Position numbers and translations under genes: made by a program
Shown here: piece by piece, positions 50,100 through 63,665 of the stretch
Numbering within the stretch: position 1 is the first letter of the stretch
How the letters are laid out: every line of letters starts with the position of its first letter
The notes under the pieces: generated by a model
Databases searched by the model: none
What the model saw: only the letters and a program-made list of their open reading frames with translations
Told to the model about the DNA's origin: nothing
Source: Enoplosus armatus
Lineage: Eukaryota; Chordata; Actinopteri; Centrarchiformes; Enoplosidae
Assembly (NCBI RefSeq): GCF_043641665.1
Contig: NC_092183.1
Span: 7,163,501-7,227,500 of the forward strand
DNA: 64,000 bases
Reading direction: 5' to 3'

Positions 50100-53000
50100 A
50101 TGTCTTCAGTACAAAGCATGAGACAGTTTGTCTGTGATCGCCTAACTGCGGCTGCTCAAGACATATTGAAAGCCTTTGAAAAGAAAATCGAAGATCACGA
50201 GGCAGAAATCGCTCGTCAGCGCAGACTGTTGGAGTCCGTTTTAACGCCTGAGACAAAGTTACAGCTGGCAGGTCGGAAAAATCACCAAGTTATTCTGTAA
50301 TGAAGCCAGTTATGTGTTAAACAGTCGAAAGTATCGGTCCATTCACGTTATATTTTTTAGCAATGTCACGCCTCGCCTGAAGGACAGACCAGTTTGACAG
50401 GTGTAACAGATAATTTGGTCTCGAGAGAATAATGCTGTGGTGGATTATAGTTGGGTGTAGAGCGTCGCTAAGGAGTTAAGGTAGCTAGATGGGTGCAAAT
50501 GTTAGTACAATTGAATATGCTTATTTGTAACCAGATACTATCACACGTTACACACGTGAAGCCATATTATATGCGGCCGTCGCCATTGTTTCGGTCCTGT
50601 CCCCTGAGGGCAATAATAAACATGACAATTATTGACAGATCCTAAACCTTGCCATCGACCTTACCTGCTGCTGCTATGTCGACAACTTCAAGCTAATCAA
50701 GCAATGGTGGACAGTAACCAAGTACATTTACCCAAGCACTGTACTCAAATACAGTTTTGAGGTACTTGTACTTTACTTGGGTATTTCCATTTTATGCTGC
50801 TTTTATTCCACTGCAATTTAGAGGTAATATTGTACTGAGTACTCTGACAGCTAGCTATCGTAACTGGTCTTGTCTGGTTATAAAAGTTTATGCAATACAC
50901 TGTCTTGTTAAACCAGTGGTTCCCAGCTCCCTTGGCTTGTGACCACTTAGAGCAGTATCCAGCTGGGGTCCCTTGTCATGTTTCAGATGTCTTGGAGTTG
51001 TTGGTAATCACAGACATCAAACTTCCTAGATGGTTTCATTTAGATAGGTGTTGTAAAATTATCCAATATTTCACAATACAAGATTAGTGGGGGAAAAAAA
51101 TGAATACAAGTTTTTGCAGCAGATCTTCTTTCCTACCACATTAATCATCTCTGACCCTTCAGATTTATATTGCGACCCACAGGTGGGTGGGTGGTAAGAT
51201 AGACTTGCTTAGCAAAAAGAGACTCAAGAGACTGTCAAACATTTTTACACAATAATAATGCTTTTATTTTAACAACTTGTTTGTGTGTGGGATCTGAGAG
51301 TTATTTTCACAACAAAGTGGAGGATCGGCAAAAACAGGCCTGCTTAAGAACATTCAACTTATTACGTTACAGGATACCAGTAAGTGGCAAAATGCACATA
51401 GAACAATCAGTCAACCCAGCACAGTTATTACAAGATCACCTGACCCAAATAAGTTTGTGCGATGAGGACTATGATACCTCATGATTAACGTGTTTGTCTC
51501 TGTGGTACGATGTAGTACAGTCACAGACACAAGCATTGGTTGTATGTCTTAAATTGAAAATATATATATAAGTATATAAGTTTGAGGTTACTGAAGCACA
51601 GTAATATACATATATAACCCTAAAAACCAGCAGGTACAAAAAATGTGGCTGTCAACATCTCTTGCATTCTCAGTCCTTGGTAGGGGAACTGCTGTGTTTC
51701 CAATTTGCTCTGTTCATTATAGACTTTCGTAATTACAACTGTATGCTTCTATATATGTACAGCATTTCATCATTGTCCTATTTCTTTGTCCTTACTTTAG
51801 AGCTCACACAGACATCTGTCCGAAAGGAGGCTCTCCTGAACCAGCAGCAGAACTATAACCAGGAGAGGACCTCTAGTTTTGTCCCACCAGATCCTCCACA
51901 AATTAAAGAGGAACATGAGGAAATGTGCGTCAGTCAGGAACGACTGCAGACAGCAGATACCTCTAAGTTGACTCCAAGTTGTGAGGGAAGTGTCCACCGT
52001 GATCAGTCTCAGCCTTCGGACCCTGACCAAACTCAGAGTGCAGCAAATAAAGATCCTCAATCCAGCATCTCAAACAAAGAAGTATTACCTGGATCTGACG
52101 GGGAGAGTTCTGCAGTATCAGCCCCAAGCAGCGACCACCAGCTCCTCTCTCACAACTCTTGTGTAGCTGAGAGCCAAGATCACATAACTTGCAGCCATGA
52201 GAGTGCAACTAGACATATTGAGTCAACACCAAATAAGAAGAGTAATGACAAGAACACAGTTACAAGTGCTGAGCAAACATCCGATAAGAAAAGCAACAAT
52301 AGGAACACAACATCAGCTACTGAGCCAACACCAAATAAGAAATCTAATGATGAGACCACAAAATCAACTAAAGGCACCGAGCTAACGCGAAGTGAGACAC
52401 ATAATGATGACAACCCAACATCAAAAGGGAACAGTGAGTCAACATCAAATAGGAAAGGCAATGACGAGAAGACAACATCAGCTACAAGTACTGAGCAAAC
52501 ATCAAATAAGGAGTGTAATGATGAGAACACAGCATCAACCAGTTGTACAGATCTAACTGCAAATGAGAAACATAACAATGAGAACCCAACATCAAGTGGA
52601 AATAGCGAGCCAATGCTAAATGGGAAACATAATGATAAGACCACACCATCAATTAGAGGCACAGAGTTAACACCAAATGAGAAATGTAACGATGAGAACC
52701 CAACATCAAATATGAAAAGCCAAGATGGGATACCGGTCTCAACTGGAAATGTTGAGCCAGAAAAGAAACTTAACAATGAGAAGACAACATCAGCTAAAAG
52801 TTCTGATACAACAGCAAATAGTAAACCCAGAGATGGGAAAGCAACATCATCTTCCATTACTAAACCAGCACCAAATAAAAAATGCAATGGTGGGAAAACA
52901 ACTTCTACTGGAAGTACTGAGCCAACACCAAATAAGAAATGTAATGATACGAGCAAAACATCAACAATAAGTAATGAGTCAACACCATATAACAAACCTG

Positions 53001-53893
53001 ACAATGGAAACACATTGTCTACAAGAAGCAAGGAGTCAAAACCACATAAGAGACAAAACAACGGGAGCGCAACATCAAGCAGAAGTACAGACCCAACACA
53101 ACGTGAGAAAAGTAACAGTGAGAGCACGACATCAAATGGAAGTACTAACCCACCACGAAATAAGAAAGATTGGAACACATCAGGTGGAAGTATCCATGAT
53201 GATAACCCTTACATGTGTGACAGATGCGGTAAAGTGATGACTAATTTCAAAAACTACAAATTTCATATGAAATCCCACACTGTTGAAAAGACTTACAAAT
53301 GCGACACATGTGGGAAAATGTTCAGGGAGAATTGGGATTTGAATAAACACATGATAATTCACTCCGTTGAGAAGCCTTTCAAATGCAAGGTTTGCGGAAA
53401 AGGATTCAACCGGCGTTACAATCTCGACCTGCATCTCAGGGTTCACACCGGGGATAAGCCGTACAAATGCAACACTTGTGATAAAAGCTTCAGCTCATGT
53501 GTGAATATGAAGAAGCACATGAGAATTCACACAGGTGAGAAGCCTTACACCTGCAGCGACTGTGGGAAGGAGTTTGCAGATTCTTCGTCTTTCAAAAATC
53601 ATCTGCGAGTGCATTCGGGGGAAAAGCCCTTTAAGTGTTCCCTTTGCAAGAAAAGATTCGCTACCACAACGACTTTGAAAAGGCACACCAGAACTCACAC
53701 AGGTGAAAAGCCATACAAGTGCACTGTGTGTGAGAAGGTGTTTGGTCATAGGACAGACCTAAAAGGACACATGAGGACACATACTGGGGAGAAACCTTAC
53801 ATATGCAGTACTTGTGGAGAACAGTTCTCCAACTGGTCAAAGCTCAACAAACACAAGAGTGTCCACAGAAGCGATGCACAAAGCTCTGCTTAA
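50100..53893 (+). CDS. C2H2 zinc-finger protein, 8 fingers, long Thr/Ser/Asn/Lys repeat linker
   Basis: Exons 50100-50271 (donor GGCAG|GTCGG) and 51801-53893 (acceptor ctttag) join to 2265 nt (754 aa). The intron is 1529 bp, much longer than in the other members. The N-terminal module is diverged but aligned over its length (MSSVQSMRQFVCDRLTAAAQ, ending LTPETKLQLA). The acidic region has PPQIKEEHEEMC. Residues about 196-525 are some 16-17 imperfect units of about 19 residues (type EPTPNKKCNDENTTSTGST), hydrophilic and probably disordered. Eight fingers (about 530-750): CDRCGKVM with KFHMKSH; CDTCGKMF; CKVCGKGF; CNTCDKSF; CSDCGKEF; CSLCKKRF; CTVCEKVF; CSTCGEQF. Fingers are diverse rather than recently duplicated, so this looks like an older branch. 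Probably nuclear DNA binding; target unknown. Confidence 0.88.
50700..50870 (+). repeat. Common teleost interspersed repeat in intron 1
   Basis: 'agtaaccaagtacatttacc', 'ttttgaggtacttgtacttt' and 'gggtatttccattttatgct' belong to the same family as 48450-48700. It is followed by another repeat-like stretch (about 50910-51190: 'accagtggttcccagctccc', 'attgcgacccacaggtgggt'). Confidence 0.6.
52210..53190 (+). repeat. Coding minisatellite, about 57-bp units
   Basis: About 16-17 diverged tandem units of about 57 bp, frame-preserving, with recurring wording 'ccaaataagaaatgtaatga' and 'gagaacccaacatcaa'. A higher-order pattern is visible: units ending NPTSKGNS or NPTSSGNS alternate with units ending T(K/R)GTEL. 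Confidence 0.85.
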
Positions 53894-53999
53894 AAACATG
53901 TCAGCATTTGACACACAATACTGAAATACCTAATGCTAAAAGTAAATGATTGCACTAAAGTTGAATTACTGCTGGTATTTTAACATTTTATTTTTGCTG

Positions 54000-54475
54000 T
54001 AATATTTAGCATTGCACTCCTATAACATTGTCGGACTCGACTGTCAAAAAATGTATGATGCATTTGATGCAGCAGAACCAGAGATGTTCGTCTGTTTTTG
54101 TTCAATGTATTCTTCTTCCTTGTCAAAATCTGGCGCCTACAGAGCCCACAATGCAACACAACCGCACACAGTTTGGTCAGCATTTCAGGTGTGCTTGTGG
54201 CGGCTAATAATGTAGACTGGAGCCACGGGCTTCAAGATGAGGAGCGGGCTGCAGATGTCTGGAAAGCTCACTTCTTTCTAACTCAAAACCCCCAGATTTT
54301 TATTTTTTCTTCCAACGTGTAGTCTTCGATCCCAACTGACGCTGACTCAAGTGACATCACCTGAGACAATTTATCTGATTTTGCACTGCTCCCCCTGGAG
54401 CCAGAAAAGGCATATACAACAATTTTCACCTACTGTGTGTAGTTATACTCGCCAGTTCCCCTTTAAGTTGTCATT
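54000..54475 (+). repeat. Interspersed repeat in the 3' UTR of the 8-finger gene
   Basis: Wording such as 'gtgacatcacctgagacaat', 'gattttgcactgctccccct' and 'actcgccagttcccctttaa' is familiar from teleost repeats. The class is not assigned. Confidence 0.45.
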
Positions 54476-55454
54476 TTCAGTTTTTTGGTTTTTACTTCAT
54501 GGTCTTGATTGTAAATAACATTGTAATGCCTTGTTTTTGCTGCACAAGTTCGCACGAGTTCTTGGACTTTGGACCAAAAATGCCGCTGCATTTAAACACG
54601 CAAGGGGCAGTGTTGGTGAGGGTTTGTTTTTTCAGGTACTAGTGAAATAGAATCCGGGCAGGGTGGTTTGATTAAGGTCCCAAAACACTGCACAGAGGTT
54701 TGGAATATCACAGTGATAATCATTTTATTGACAATCTTAATGTAAACTGTAGATTTACACTGTTCTTGTTGCAAAGTAGTCCTGGAATGTGAGCTTGCAT
54801 GTATTTATCTGGCCAACACGGTTGTTTGCTGCATTCGGTCTCATTGTGTTGCAGTTTTTGGAGATTTAACTTTTTTGGTGGACAACCCAGTGGTTTTATT
54901 TGTTGTCTCATTGAAATGAATGAGGGGGCTGCACTTTTGGTCTGAACACGGCCTTATCACTGGCTATGGATTTCGTGATGGTGGCTCATACTGTATATCA
55001 CCATGGTAACTTTGGGAGATCGTTGGGAGAATTTAAGCAAATGCTTGAGTTGTTGATGAATGTATTTCAGTGTCTGGTATGTTGCCTACTTCTAGAGGTG
55101 GTCTCATTTTCTGCCGCTGTTTAGATTATTTATACAGCGAAATTGTCAAAACCCTTTAAGTATTTTTGAATGACTAGGGTTTAGATTTTCATGAAGTACT
55201 AGAAACTGGAAAGGACTCGGATGGAGCAGATCTCCAGTTTTGTGCCTTGCAAAGTTTCATGACAGTTTGTTTTAATTGATTGCACTATAGGCAAATGAGG
55301 AAAAGCAACACTAACCCTTTGTTGTTTAAATGCCTTAATGCCCTGACCTCTTTTTAACGAGTTTGTTTTTTTAAAGTACAGCCTGTTCTTCTAATATACA
55401 ATACAGTTTTGTAAAACAAACTAAGTGAATGTATTGTGAATGTTTTACTTCATC

Positions 55455-55470
55455 AATCTTTAATAAATTA
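55455..55470 (+). terminator. Candidate poly(A) signal for the 8-finger gene
   Basis: AATAAA within 'tctttaataaattaaaattt', followed by T-rich sequence, about 1.57 kb after the stop codon at 53893. It is the first convincing signal seen downstream; a long 3' UTR is assumed. Confidence 0.35.
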
Positions 55471-55599
55471 AAATTTGTTTTTTTTTAATTTTTGTTTTTT
55501 TTGGTTTGACTGTAATGTTCATGTTTGCAAGTTACATTTTGCGTAGTTGATGTAAACATGCCTGTCCTGAAGTTGCCTGCGATGCACAGTTTAGAAGTT

Positions 55600-57640
55600 A
55601 AGTTTTGTTTTTTGTATTTATATGTTGTATTTTTACGGGTTCACAGATATAATTAGACTGGTCTGTATAGTGGAAAGGCCGGTCTTGATTTTGCTCTTAG
55701 GTTAGTCTAATGCAAATTAGATAGTTTTCACAAAAATACGATAATATAAGGGTTAGGCTAACTCGGACCAAAGAGCCACATTTCCATGGTAACAATCAGT
55801 GACACCTGCTGACCAATGGCACCACATATACCTGTCAATGAAAAGGTAAGGAAGAAGCATTGATGTTTGTCAACATGTGTCACACTGGCATTATTTTCTC
55901 ATAATTTTAGTTCTAATTTATTGAAAATATTTGCACTTGAAAGTTACTTAAAATCTGTCGGTGTGAATTTATTTTCATCAGACACACCTCTAATGTCATA
56001 TTCATCACATGAGGGCTCATACAGATGTGTCACTGAGTAGCAGTCATTAAAAGATGTAACTGTGTCTGACATGAAGTAAGTAATCAAACAGTACTAGAGC
56101 TTTTTTTAACCAGATAAACCTTATTAAAAGTTTTCTCCTAATGGCCTCATTTCTAAGCATAACCACAATGACTTTTGCTCTTTGAATTAGTCTTGAGGGG
56201 TTTTTGGCCTTGACTTTCCTGAACACACTGCTTTTGAAGTGGCTGTCTGACCCCTTGCACTTTCTCTATGATACAAGCCCCTGAACCACACACTTAGATC
56301 TGATATAGATACATAAACAATGACTGGGAAATTGATGAAATTACAGACCTTGTGGAAATGGTTACTACACATTTTGAGACAGATCTGTTGTCAGACACAG
56401 AGTCAGCTGCTGTCTGGGGTAAAACTCTTCATTACAGCAAATGTCGGAGTTGCTGTTGCAGAAAAATCTTCCTGCAGCACCGGAACACTCGTGGTCCCAT
56501 GCTGCCATCGTGTGGTGCTTTATATATTTGCACCATTTAATTTTTATATTTTTGGCTGTGTGTTATTGTGCAATATGAGAGTATGTGTCTAGGCTGCCAA
56601 TTTCTTCTTTTACGCAGCTGTCAGATACCCCTGTGCAGTTTGGCAATATATTATAATGCTTTCATGCAGCTGATGTGATTGTCCCTACCTCACTTAAATT
56701 GTGATGTGTGACTCTTTAAGATAGTCCCTTATGTAAAGCTACACATTAACTTGTTAAATAATCTCCCCTAAATAACTCATCTGTCTCATGTTATAGAAAA
56801 ACCTTCTATCAGCATTGACCCCATTCTGCTATCTAGTGGGCATTTATGTACTACACTGCATTTATATTTGTCCCCCCTACATATTAGGGGTCATCCAAAT
56901 TAAAAGGTCAGCCTTCTGGTACTGTTTTGAATCTGCAACATAAACATTCACTGTTAAATTAAATAATTTGGTGGACCGTGTTGGTGATTGCCAGAGATAT
57001 AACTTGCACATTCTGTGCTTGAAATAACCCCCAGATGTTGTAGGTAGGTTGAGACTGGTAACAATGGCAGCCATTAAAGCTGAGATCCAGACACGCTTTG
57101 CCTCGTGGTTGAAACTAACCTCCTGAGGGGGCTCATCAATACCACTTCACCAAATATGGTATGTTTTCATTGTGTTTTTCTTCTGCAGACGTTGTCTCCA
57201 GGATCTTTTAACTTAAGAGCAATGGCTCGAAAACAGCTACACATTTTAGTTCAACTCCAGCTGTAGATCTGCACTATTCCCTTTGTGTGCGCACACACAT
57301 GTTTTATCTTTCCTTCTCTTCTCTGTTATATATACACACACACAATCAAAGGCTCGCTCATTGCAAAATGTTATTGTAGTGCAGAGGTTGCTGTCAGATA
57401 CCAAAAGAAGTTTATATGCATGTATATAGTTGTAGTTTCATGGGGATATACAAAATGATAACATTTGATAATAGATTATTAAAATGGAAGAAAATTGCAG
57501 AATCTGTCTATCTGTCTGCCAGACCACCTACCTACCTCTTTGTACTGTACATTTATCAGTCTGTGTTGCAGTGGTTAATCAGTGGGTCGTGGCTCCAGAG
57601 CTGCAGTGGCTCCAGTGTCATTTTGGACCATTAGCAGCTC
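55600..57640. other. Intergenic, no gene recognised
   Basis: Short frames only, none with recognisable domains or splice context. Confidence 0.45.
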
Positions 57641-57849
57641 ACAGGTAGGTTCATAAATCATCTAGATTGTGTTTGCACAGCTGGTTGCTACCCTCCACTC
57701 TCCTAACCCCAACCTCGGCCACCATATCAGTTTCAAACAGGCAAATATTTGTAATCATTGTGGATGACTTGTGTTACTTTGTAAAGTTTCATCAGGTGAT
57801 TGATGGAGTAAGTGTGAGTAGGCCTATGGGGGGCAACGGGAAAACAGCC

Positions 57850-58025
57850 CCAAACCACAGTACATTTAAATGCATTTTTCAAAAGGCCTCCAGCATCCTA
57901 CAGGACTCTTCCCACCCCTCTCACAGACCCCTACCATGTAGGAGACACCACGGTTTAAAGTCCAATACCACCAGGAGGAGCAACAGCTTCCTCCCAAAGC
58001 CACTCAGACTGCTGAACACGTTACA
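57850..58025 (+). mobile_element. LINE reverse-transcriptase C-terminal relic
   Basis: The frame contains SSILQDSSHPSHRPLP, then KSNTTRRSNSFLPKPLRLLN. This pattern (DPSHP, then TxRxxNSFxPxAxxLLN) is typical of the end of Rex1/CR1-like ORF2. A (TATG)n-like tail follows at about 58050-58072. Confidence 0.6.
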
Positions 58026-58437
58026 TCATTTTTATTGTTATCTCCTGTATATGTGTGTGTATGTATGTATGTATATCTTATTTTATCTTTTGCCATGAAC
58101 ACTTTATTTAAATTCTAACTCTGATTTGTTGTCTATGTTGTCCACCCACCTTATGTTTTTGTCTTGATGATTTCATGTTTTATTGGTTTTAGTATCCTGG
58201 TTCTGAGAGAGACGGTGGAACACAGCGTACGAGCCTTCTGATAACTCCCGTGCATTGCATCACTCACACATATCAAACTCTACTCACTGCAGAAAAACCT
58301 GCAGTATTTGCATGGCGGGCTATTTGAACTCCTAATATGCTCAGAAGGTCGCGCTGCGGCTGCTGCATTAGCAGGTAAACCTGCAACAGTCAACAGTCCG
58401 ACCGTGTTGATTGTGGAAGGTTTTGCTGTTTGTTGGC

Positions 58438-58562
58438 AATGCGTCATGTCCGCACAGGTGCACCACAAGCGGAAACACCTACGTTTCCTCACCTGGGACA
58501 GCTTTGATCCCACTCTTCCCTTCCCGTTGAGATGCTAAAGATTAGCTGTTTTACTTCTCCAA
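58438..58562 (+). other. Weak candidate 5' UTR exon
   Basis: A stretch of higher G+C ends at a good donor, CTCCAAG|GTAAGAG (exon end 58562). No coding frame continues through it and no downstream exon is recognised before the window ends. Confidence 0.2.
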
Positions 58563-58599
58563 GGTAAGAGTTGTGTGTTAATGTGCAAACGTGCAAACT

Positions 58600-61500
58600 G
58601 TGAGTCCATGTCTTGCCTGAGTAGAAGGGTAGACACACTTACGTTGTGTCGAGTCGACATGTTCTCTTATATTCTAAGAGGACATTGCCGGCTACATGCC
58701 ATGACTTCATGTGAGTTTAAATGTGCATGTTGATCATTGTTTGCTGCATACAAGATCTATTTTGGCCTGCTGCTGCGCGTTCACCTTGCATTTGTTTATG
58801 TTTTTTTTCTATGCATTGATGCACTCTGATGTAAGACTGCTGCAAACACTTGCTGTTACTTCTGCTCAGATAGCATTTCATCAGTCTAAGTTCCCTTTGG
58901 GGGAGATTATTATCTTTTATTGTCTGCTGTGCTGAATTAGGTGTTTGCCTGTGGGGAGTGATGAGGTCAGAGTCTATAGACTGCAAATAACATCTCTGCA
59001 AATATTCTGTATTAACATAATACATTCATAGTGAAAGCATCTGTGACGTCACACGTAGGTTTCTGAAGTCATGTTTGGGTTTCCCACCTGCAGCCATCTT
59101 GGCAGCCATATTTGCAGTGGTTACTTAAGAACAGAAGTGGCAATAACAGCTGACAGTGATAGGCTGTGAGACAATTTTGAAAGAAGTGAAATCAGGTATT
59201 AAAAACATAACTTGTGGTGGAAAAAAACAATAATCAACTTAATGTTTTACGCCTGTGACTGGACCATGCAGGAACAGAAGACAGATTGAAGGTTTGGGAG
59301 TAAAAAGGAAATAATACCCTTTTTACAGTATTGTTTTTTTTAAATAGTTATTGGAGAGGTTTATAGTTTTTCCTCACATTTGTTACATCCTGAGATGGAA
59401 ACAAAAAGTAGGAACCTCATTATGCATTTAAAAGATGTAAAATATTATCTGCTGACTGTTAAGGGCAACGCAGTGATAGAAAACTGCAAACGTTGTACCC
59501 CAGTGAATACATGATCACATTACAGATCTAACCAGCTGCAGTCTGGAAGTCCCTGATGGACAGGTTTCACAGTGATGGCTGATATGAAAGGCTGAGGTTC
59601 TGACCCCCTGCAGAAGGCTGTCAGTGAGATGGTCCTAGGACCCATCATCTCACTCCCTCCTGCAGGGTCCCTGTCACCGGGGATTGTCACCGGGGATTGG
59701 AATCACCCATGGGTGCAGTCAGGCATGCTTAAGCATTTGCTATTTGGAGGATAGAGGGATGTTTTGAGGGAAATAGAGAGGTGTGAAGTAAGAGGATAAA
59801 AAAAGAGAGTCTCTCACCATTTTCAAGCTTAAAAGTCAGCAGCTGAGATAATGGTTGCACGATATTTCTGTAGCAATGAGGAAATGCTTCAGTTTCACAG
59901 AACTCAGTGGCTTATTCTGTAACTGAGATGTATCTCAATCAAGTGAACTTTCCAAATACAAAATATTCCGATGAGCAACACACTGGGATTGTGGGAAAGG
60001 TGCATGGTGTGAATGTGATCATAAAGAGATTATGTGAGATTCCTGGATTAGCCCCCAAATACTCAGGTCAAAACATCAGTCTCTCTGTCTTCTTTCTCAT
60101 TAAACTCAGCAGGGTGGAGCAGCCTGTCACTGCCTATATTGTTTGTCTGACATGTTGTTTTTCAGCCAATCATTTTTTCTTGTTAACACTGTGGAAATTG
60201 GATTGGACAGCGGTCAGGGCTGGACGAGCTGTTCTCTCATACTGGTGCCAGCAGTGCTCCTTAAACCAAACACCACAGTACTAAACACAGACATTGTCTG
60301 GCTTTACCTTCTGTCAACTGTGTCAGCATCACCCTCCATTCTGTCTCTTATTCACACAAATATGTACACACACACATACTGCAGAGTTTAAGTTTCATAA
60401 AAGAAGTCAATTTTAATGGGAATTTCCCCTTCTATATCATACTTTCCAGCAAGGCTAGTGGGTCTAAAATGGACACATAAAAAGATAAAAAGGATTTTGT
60501 ATATTTAACCAAATTACATAAAAGCTTAAATGGATTTGTGATGAAACCCCGAGCTCAAAAACCATGTCTGCGAAATCCATCATGGTTTTCACAAGCTTTC
60601 CCTGGCGATTAGCATTGGCTGGAGCGTTGGCGTGCCCTGCAAATCAAAACCATATTCATTCTGGCCCGACACGCTTGTGTGCTCGCAGAAAGTGTCTCAG
60701 TCGCTAACCCCGTGATTTATAAACGTTTATGTCACCACAGTGGCCAAATCAAAGGCCTTGGAAAAGGGAACAAATTAACAGAAAGGTATTTAGCTTTTCT
60801 AAGAGACCTAATTTTGAAAACCGCAGTATTCATAAAGCCACAGTGTATAATTATGTTTTTATAGCTGTATAAACTATAATGTTACCTTGTAATTTCATGG
60901 TTACAAACGTAGCAATTTTGAGACCCCAGTTTTGCTTTGGCTTTGTTTGTTTGCGTTTTTGTGTAAGAAGTTATGCATGTTTTTAAAAACTGAGTTGTAA
61001 TTTTCACAGGATGTAGGATGTAGATGTTACATTTGTGCCTAAGAAGCACATGAATTTGGAGTGACAGGTGTGCAGTGGATGCTGGCAGGAGGTTTGATGA
61101 TTCATAAGCCTGAAACTATTGATCATACACTGTTGGCTTTATAGTATTCTGACTCTGTATTTGGACTGTGCCAAAGCAAAATGTTTCACCCTGACAAGCA
61201 TCATATATGTCCTGTTGTTTGAGGGAAAAAATGTGCTTTACTTTATCTTGCGTCATAGGCCACAATATAGCTTCTCTACATGCTCTGACTGGCCTGTTGT
61301 GGCTGAATGGTCATGGATTCTTCATATTGTTAATTAAGTGGGCGCTTTATTAAGTACTGTAGTACAATCTAATGCAATGCAATACAACTGTTATAACTGT
61401 AAATAAAGTATTTCTGATAAAGTATTTCTGTTCTGCCAAACATCTGTCTCTGTGTAAATGTAATTATATGTTCATTACTTATTACAGTACTGATTGCACT

Positions 61501-61700
61501 GGACTACATTATGTTGAGAGATGTTTCAATTTTTTTTTAATTAACACCTTTTATGACAGTGTCGACAAACTGAACATTATAGGCATTATAAAGGCCTAAA
61601 AAATGACTTAAACAATATTAATAATCAACAATAATTGTCAATTAATTGACTAATAATTTCAGCACTAGTAAAGGGTCGCCATTGAGACCCAGCGCTTAAA
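58600..61700. other. Intergenic or intronic, no gene recognised
   Basis: The longest frame (59907-60284, 125 codons) has no recognisable domain. A 14-bp unit 'gtcaccggggattg' is tandemly doubled near 59670-59700. Nothing else is supported. Confidence 0.4.
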
Positions 61701-61733
61701 ATTTTTTGGATGTATGTATAATTTAGAGCTCCA

Positions 61734-62069
61734 ACGATTGTCGATTAATCAATTGGTTGATTGACAGAAATTCATTTTTATGATTAATTAATCACTTTGA
61801 GTCATATTTTAAGAAAAATAGCAAAATTCTGTGGTTGCAGTTTCTCCAATGTGAGGCTTTCCTGCTTTTGTCTGTGTCTTTTCGTTGTTAACTGAATGTA
61901 TTTGGGTTTTGGGCTGTTGGACAGAACAGTACATCTGAAGACATCATCTTGGACTCTGGGGTGGACGTTTTTCACTATTTTCTGATGTTTTTATAGACTA
62001 AACAATTAATCGATTAATTGAAAAAATTATTGACTGATTAATCAATAATGAAAATAATCATTAGCCCTA
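61734..62069 (-). mobile_element. hAT-like MITE copy, inverted
   Basis: Ends TAGAGCTCCAAC and TAGCCCTA, and internal 'gggttttgggctgttggaca', are reverse-complement relatives of the element at 26839-27182. It is older, with no clear target duplication. Confidence 0.65.
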
Positions 62070-62079
62070 CTGTAGTATG

Positions 62080-63260
62080 ATTACACGATAGTATATATGT
62101 CCATGGTGTTACATGATTTAATGTCGAACTGAGATGTTTTAAAGAAACTTTTAATCCAACCTTATGCTACAGTTGAAAGACAAACACATGAGCAAGACGG
62201 TGACTCATGTGATGTGGCAGTTGTTTTCTAGTGCTGGTGCATTTTCTCAAACACAGCAGTACATTACTGAAAATGTGAAGGACAAACAACATGGGCTCCC
62301 ACCATCTCTCCTGTTTGCCTGAATCTTTATTTCTTGTATTTCTCACACATAGCCCAATCTGTGTGACCTTCTCGGCTGCCCACCTTTTTAAATATCAAGG
62401 TCCTCTCTACCTATGTTATTCTGCCTGCTCTTTCCAAACCTCTCACAGAAGTTTGAATTCAGTCTATTTCTCAGTGTACTTCACAGACCCCCAGTGCTTT
62501 CACGCTTTAGGCTTTAAACTGATGCTGTTATCCAGAGCACCACATAATCAGCACAACAACAGGACAAGCTTTTGCTCCTACTTTGCCAAATGTACAGCCA
62601 AACAATTAAAAGTAGTACAATTGCCAATATTTTTCTTACAATATTCTCATGACCTCCGTATAATACTTTAAGAGCTGTGAGAGGAGACCTTCATGGATAC
62701 TTTTGAGTGAAAAGCAGAGAGGGGATCGGATTGTTTCAAGGTGACGAGGTAATAGTTGAAAAGATGACTTTTCAGGAAGGAAGCGACTGCTGTTCTGATC
62801 ACAGTAGGACAGTTATTCCACCATCAGGGAGCCAAGAAGGAGCAGACACATTAGAGCTGTGTAATAGTGGCATTACTTCATTGGGCTAAGGCTCCACCAG
62901 CTCCCTCTGAGCCATGGGAGACAGATGCTCTAGTTTCAACCTGGCAGCCTGAGCTCGAACATAAATAATGGCCTTTAAGTGTGGCTCAATTGTTGTAATA
63001 ATTTAGACCGAATGCAGTGAGAATATGGGTTTTTTACAGAAATAATGGTGAAGCTCTAAAGGGTCTTAAAACCTGGGTAGGCGGTGTAGCTGCAGAGAGG
63101 AGAGCAGAAAGGAAGAGCATTAATCAGCCAGCTGTTAAAGTATGCAACTGTCTGTGCTATTAGACATTTGAATGTATTCGTGGGTGTGTGGTACAGCAGC
63201 AGATTGTGTTTTGCTGTCAGGCACAGTGTACATGTTAATGTGCATCATGTCAGCATGGGT
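62080..63260. other. No gene recognised
   Basis: Frames of 126 and 60 codons (62291-62671 and 62707-62889) have no recognisable features. Confidence 0.4.
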
Positions 63261-63269
63261 GCATGTCTT

Positions 63270-63665
63270 TACATTATTGCATCGATTGACAGAAAATTAA
63301 TCCACAACAATTTTCATTATTGATTAATCGCTTTGAGTGATTTTTTTTATGAAAATTGCCAAAATGCTCTGGTTTCAGCATCTCAAATTTGAATATTTGC
63401 TGGTTGCCTTAGTCTGCTACGACTGTGAAGTGAATATCTTTGGGTTTTGGAAGAGGACATCTTCACATTTTGTCCGTCCAACAGTCCAAAACCCAAAGAT
63501 GAGACAAAGAAAAGCAGCAAACCCAAACATTTGCAAAGATAATCTTTTGGCATTTTTGCTGGAAAAACGGTTTAAAAATGAACTGACTATCAAAATAATT
63601 GGCGATTATATTTCTGTCAGTCAAGGAATTGATTAATCGAATAGTTTCAGTTCTTGACATTCCTA
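63270..63665 (+). mobile_element. hAT-like MITE copy
   Basis: The internal stretch 'caacagtccaaaacccaaag', 'acaaagaaaagcagcaaacc' matches the element at 26839-27182 in the same orientation. The ends are decayed. The 99-codon frame across it (63337-63636) is an artefact. Confidence 0.6.

Noticed and set aside
52180..53178. 332-codon antisense frame over the Thr/Ser/Asn repeat
   Set aside because: It is a mirror of the coding minisatellite; its repeated hydrophobic composition is the reverse complement of the sense repeat.
59907..60284. 125-codon frame as a gene
   Set aside because: No domain, no splice context, and composition typical of random A+T-rich sequence.
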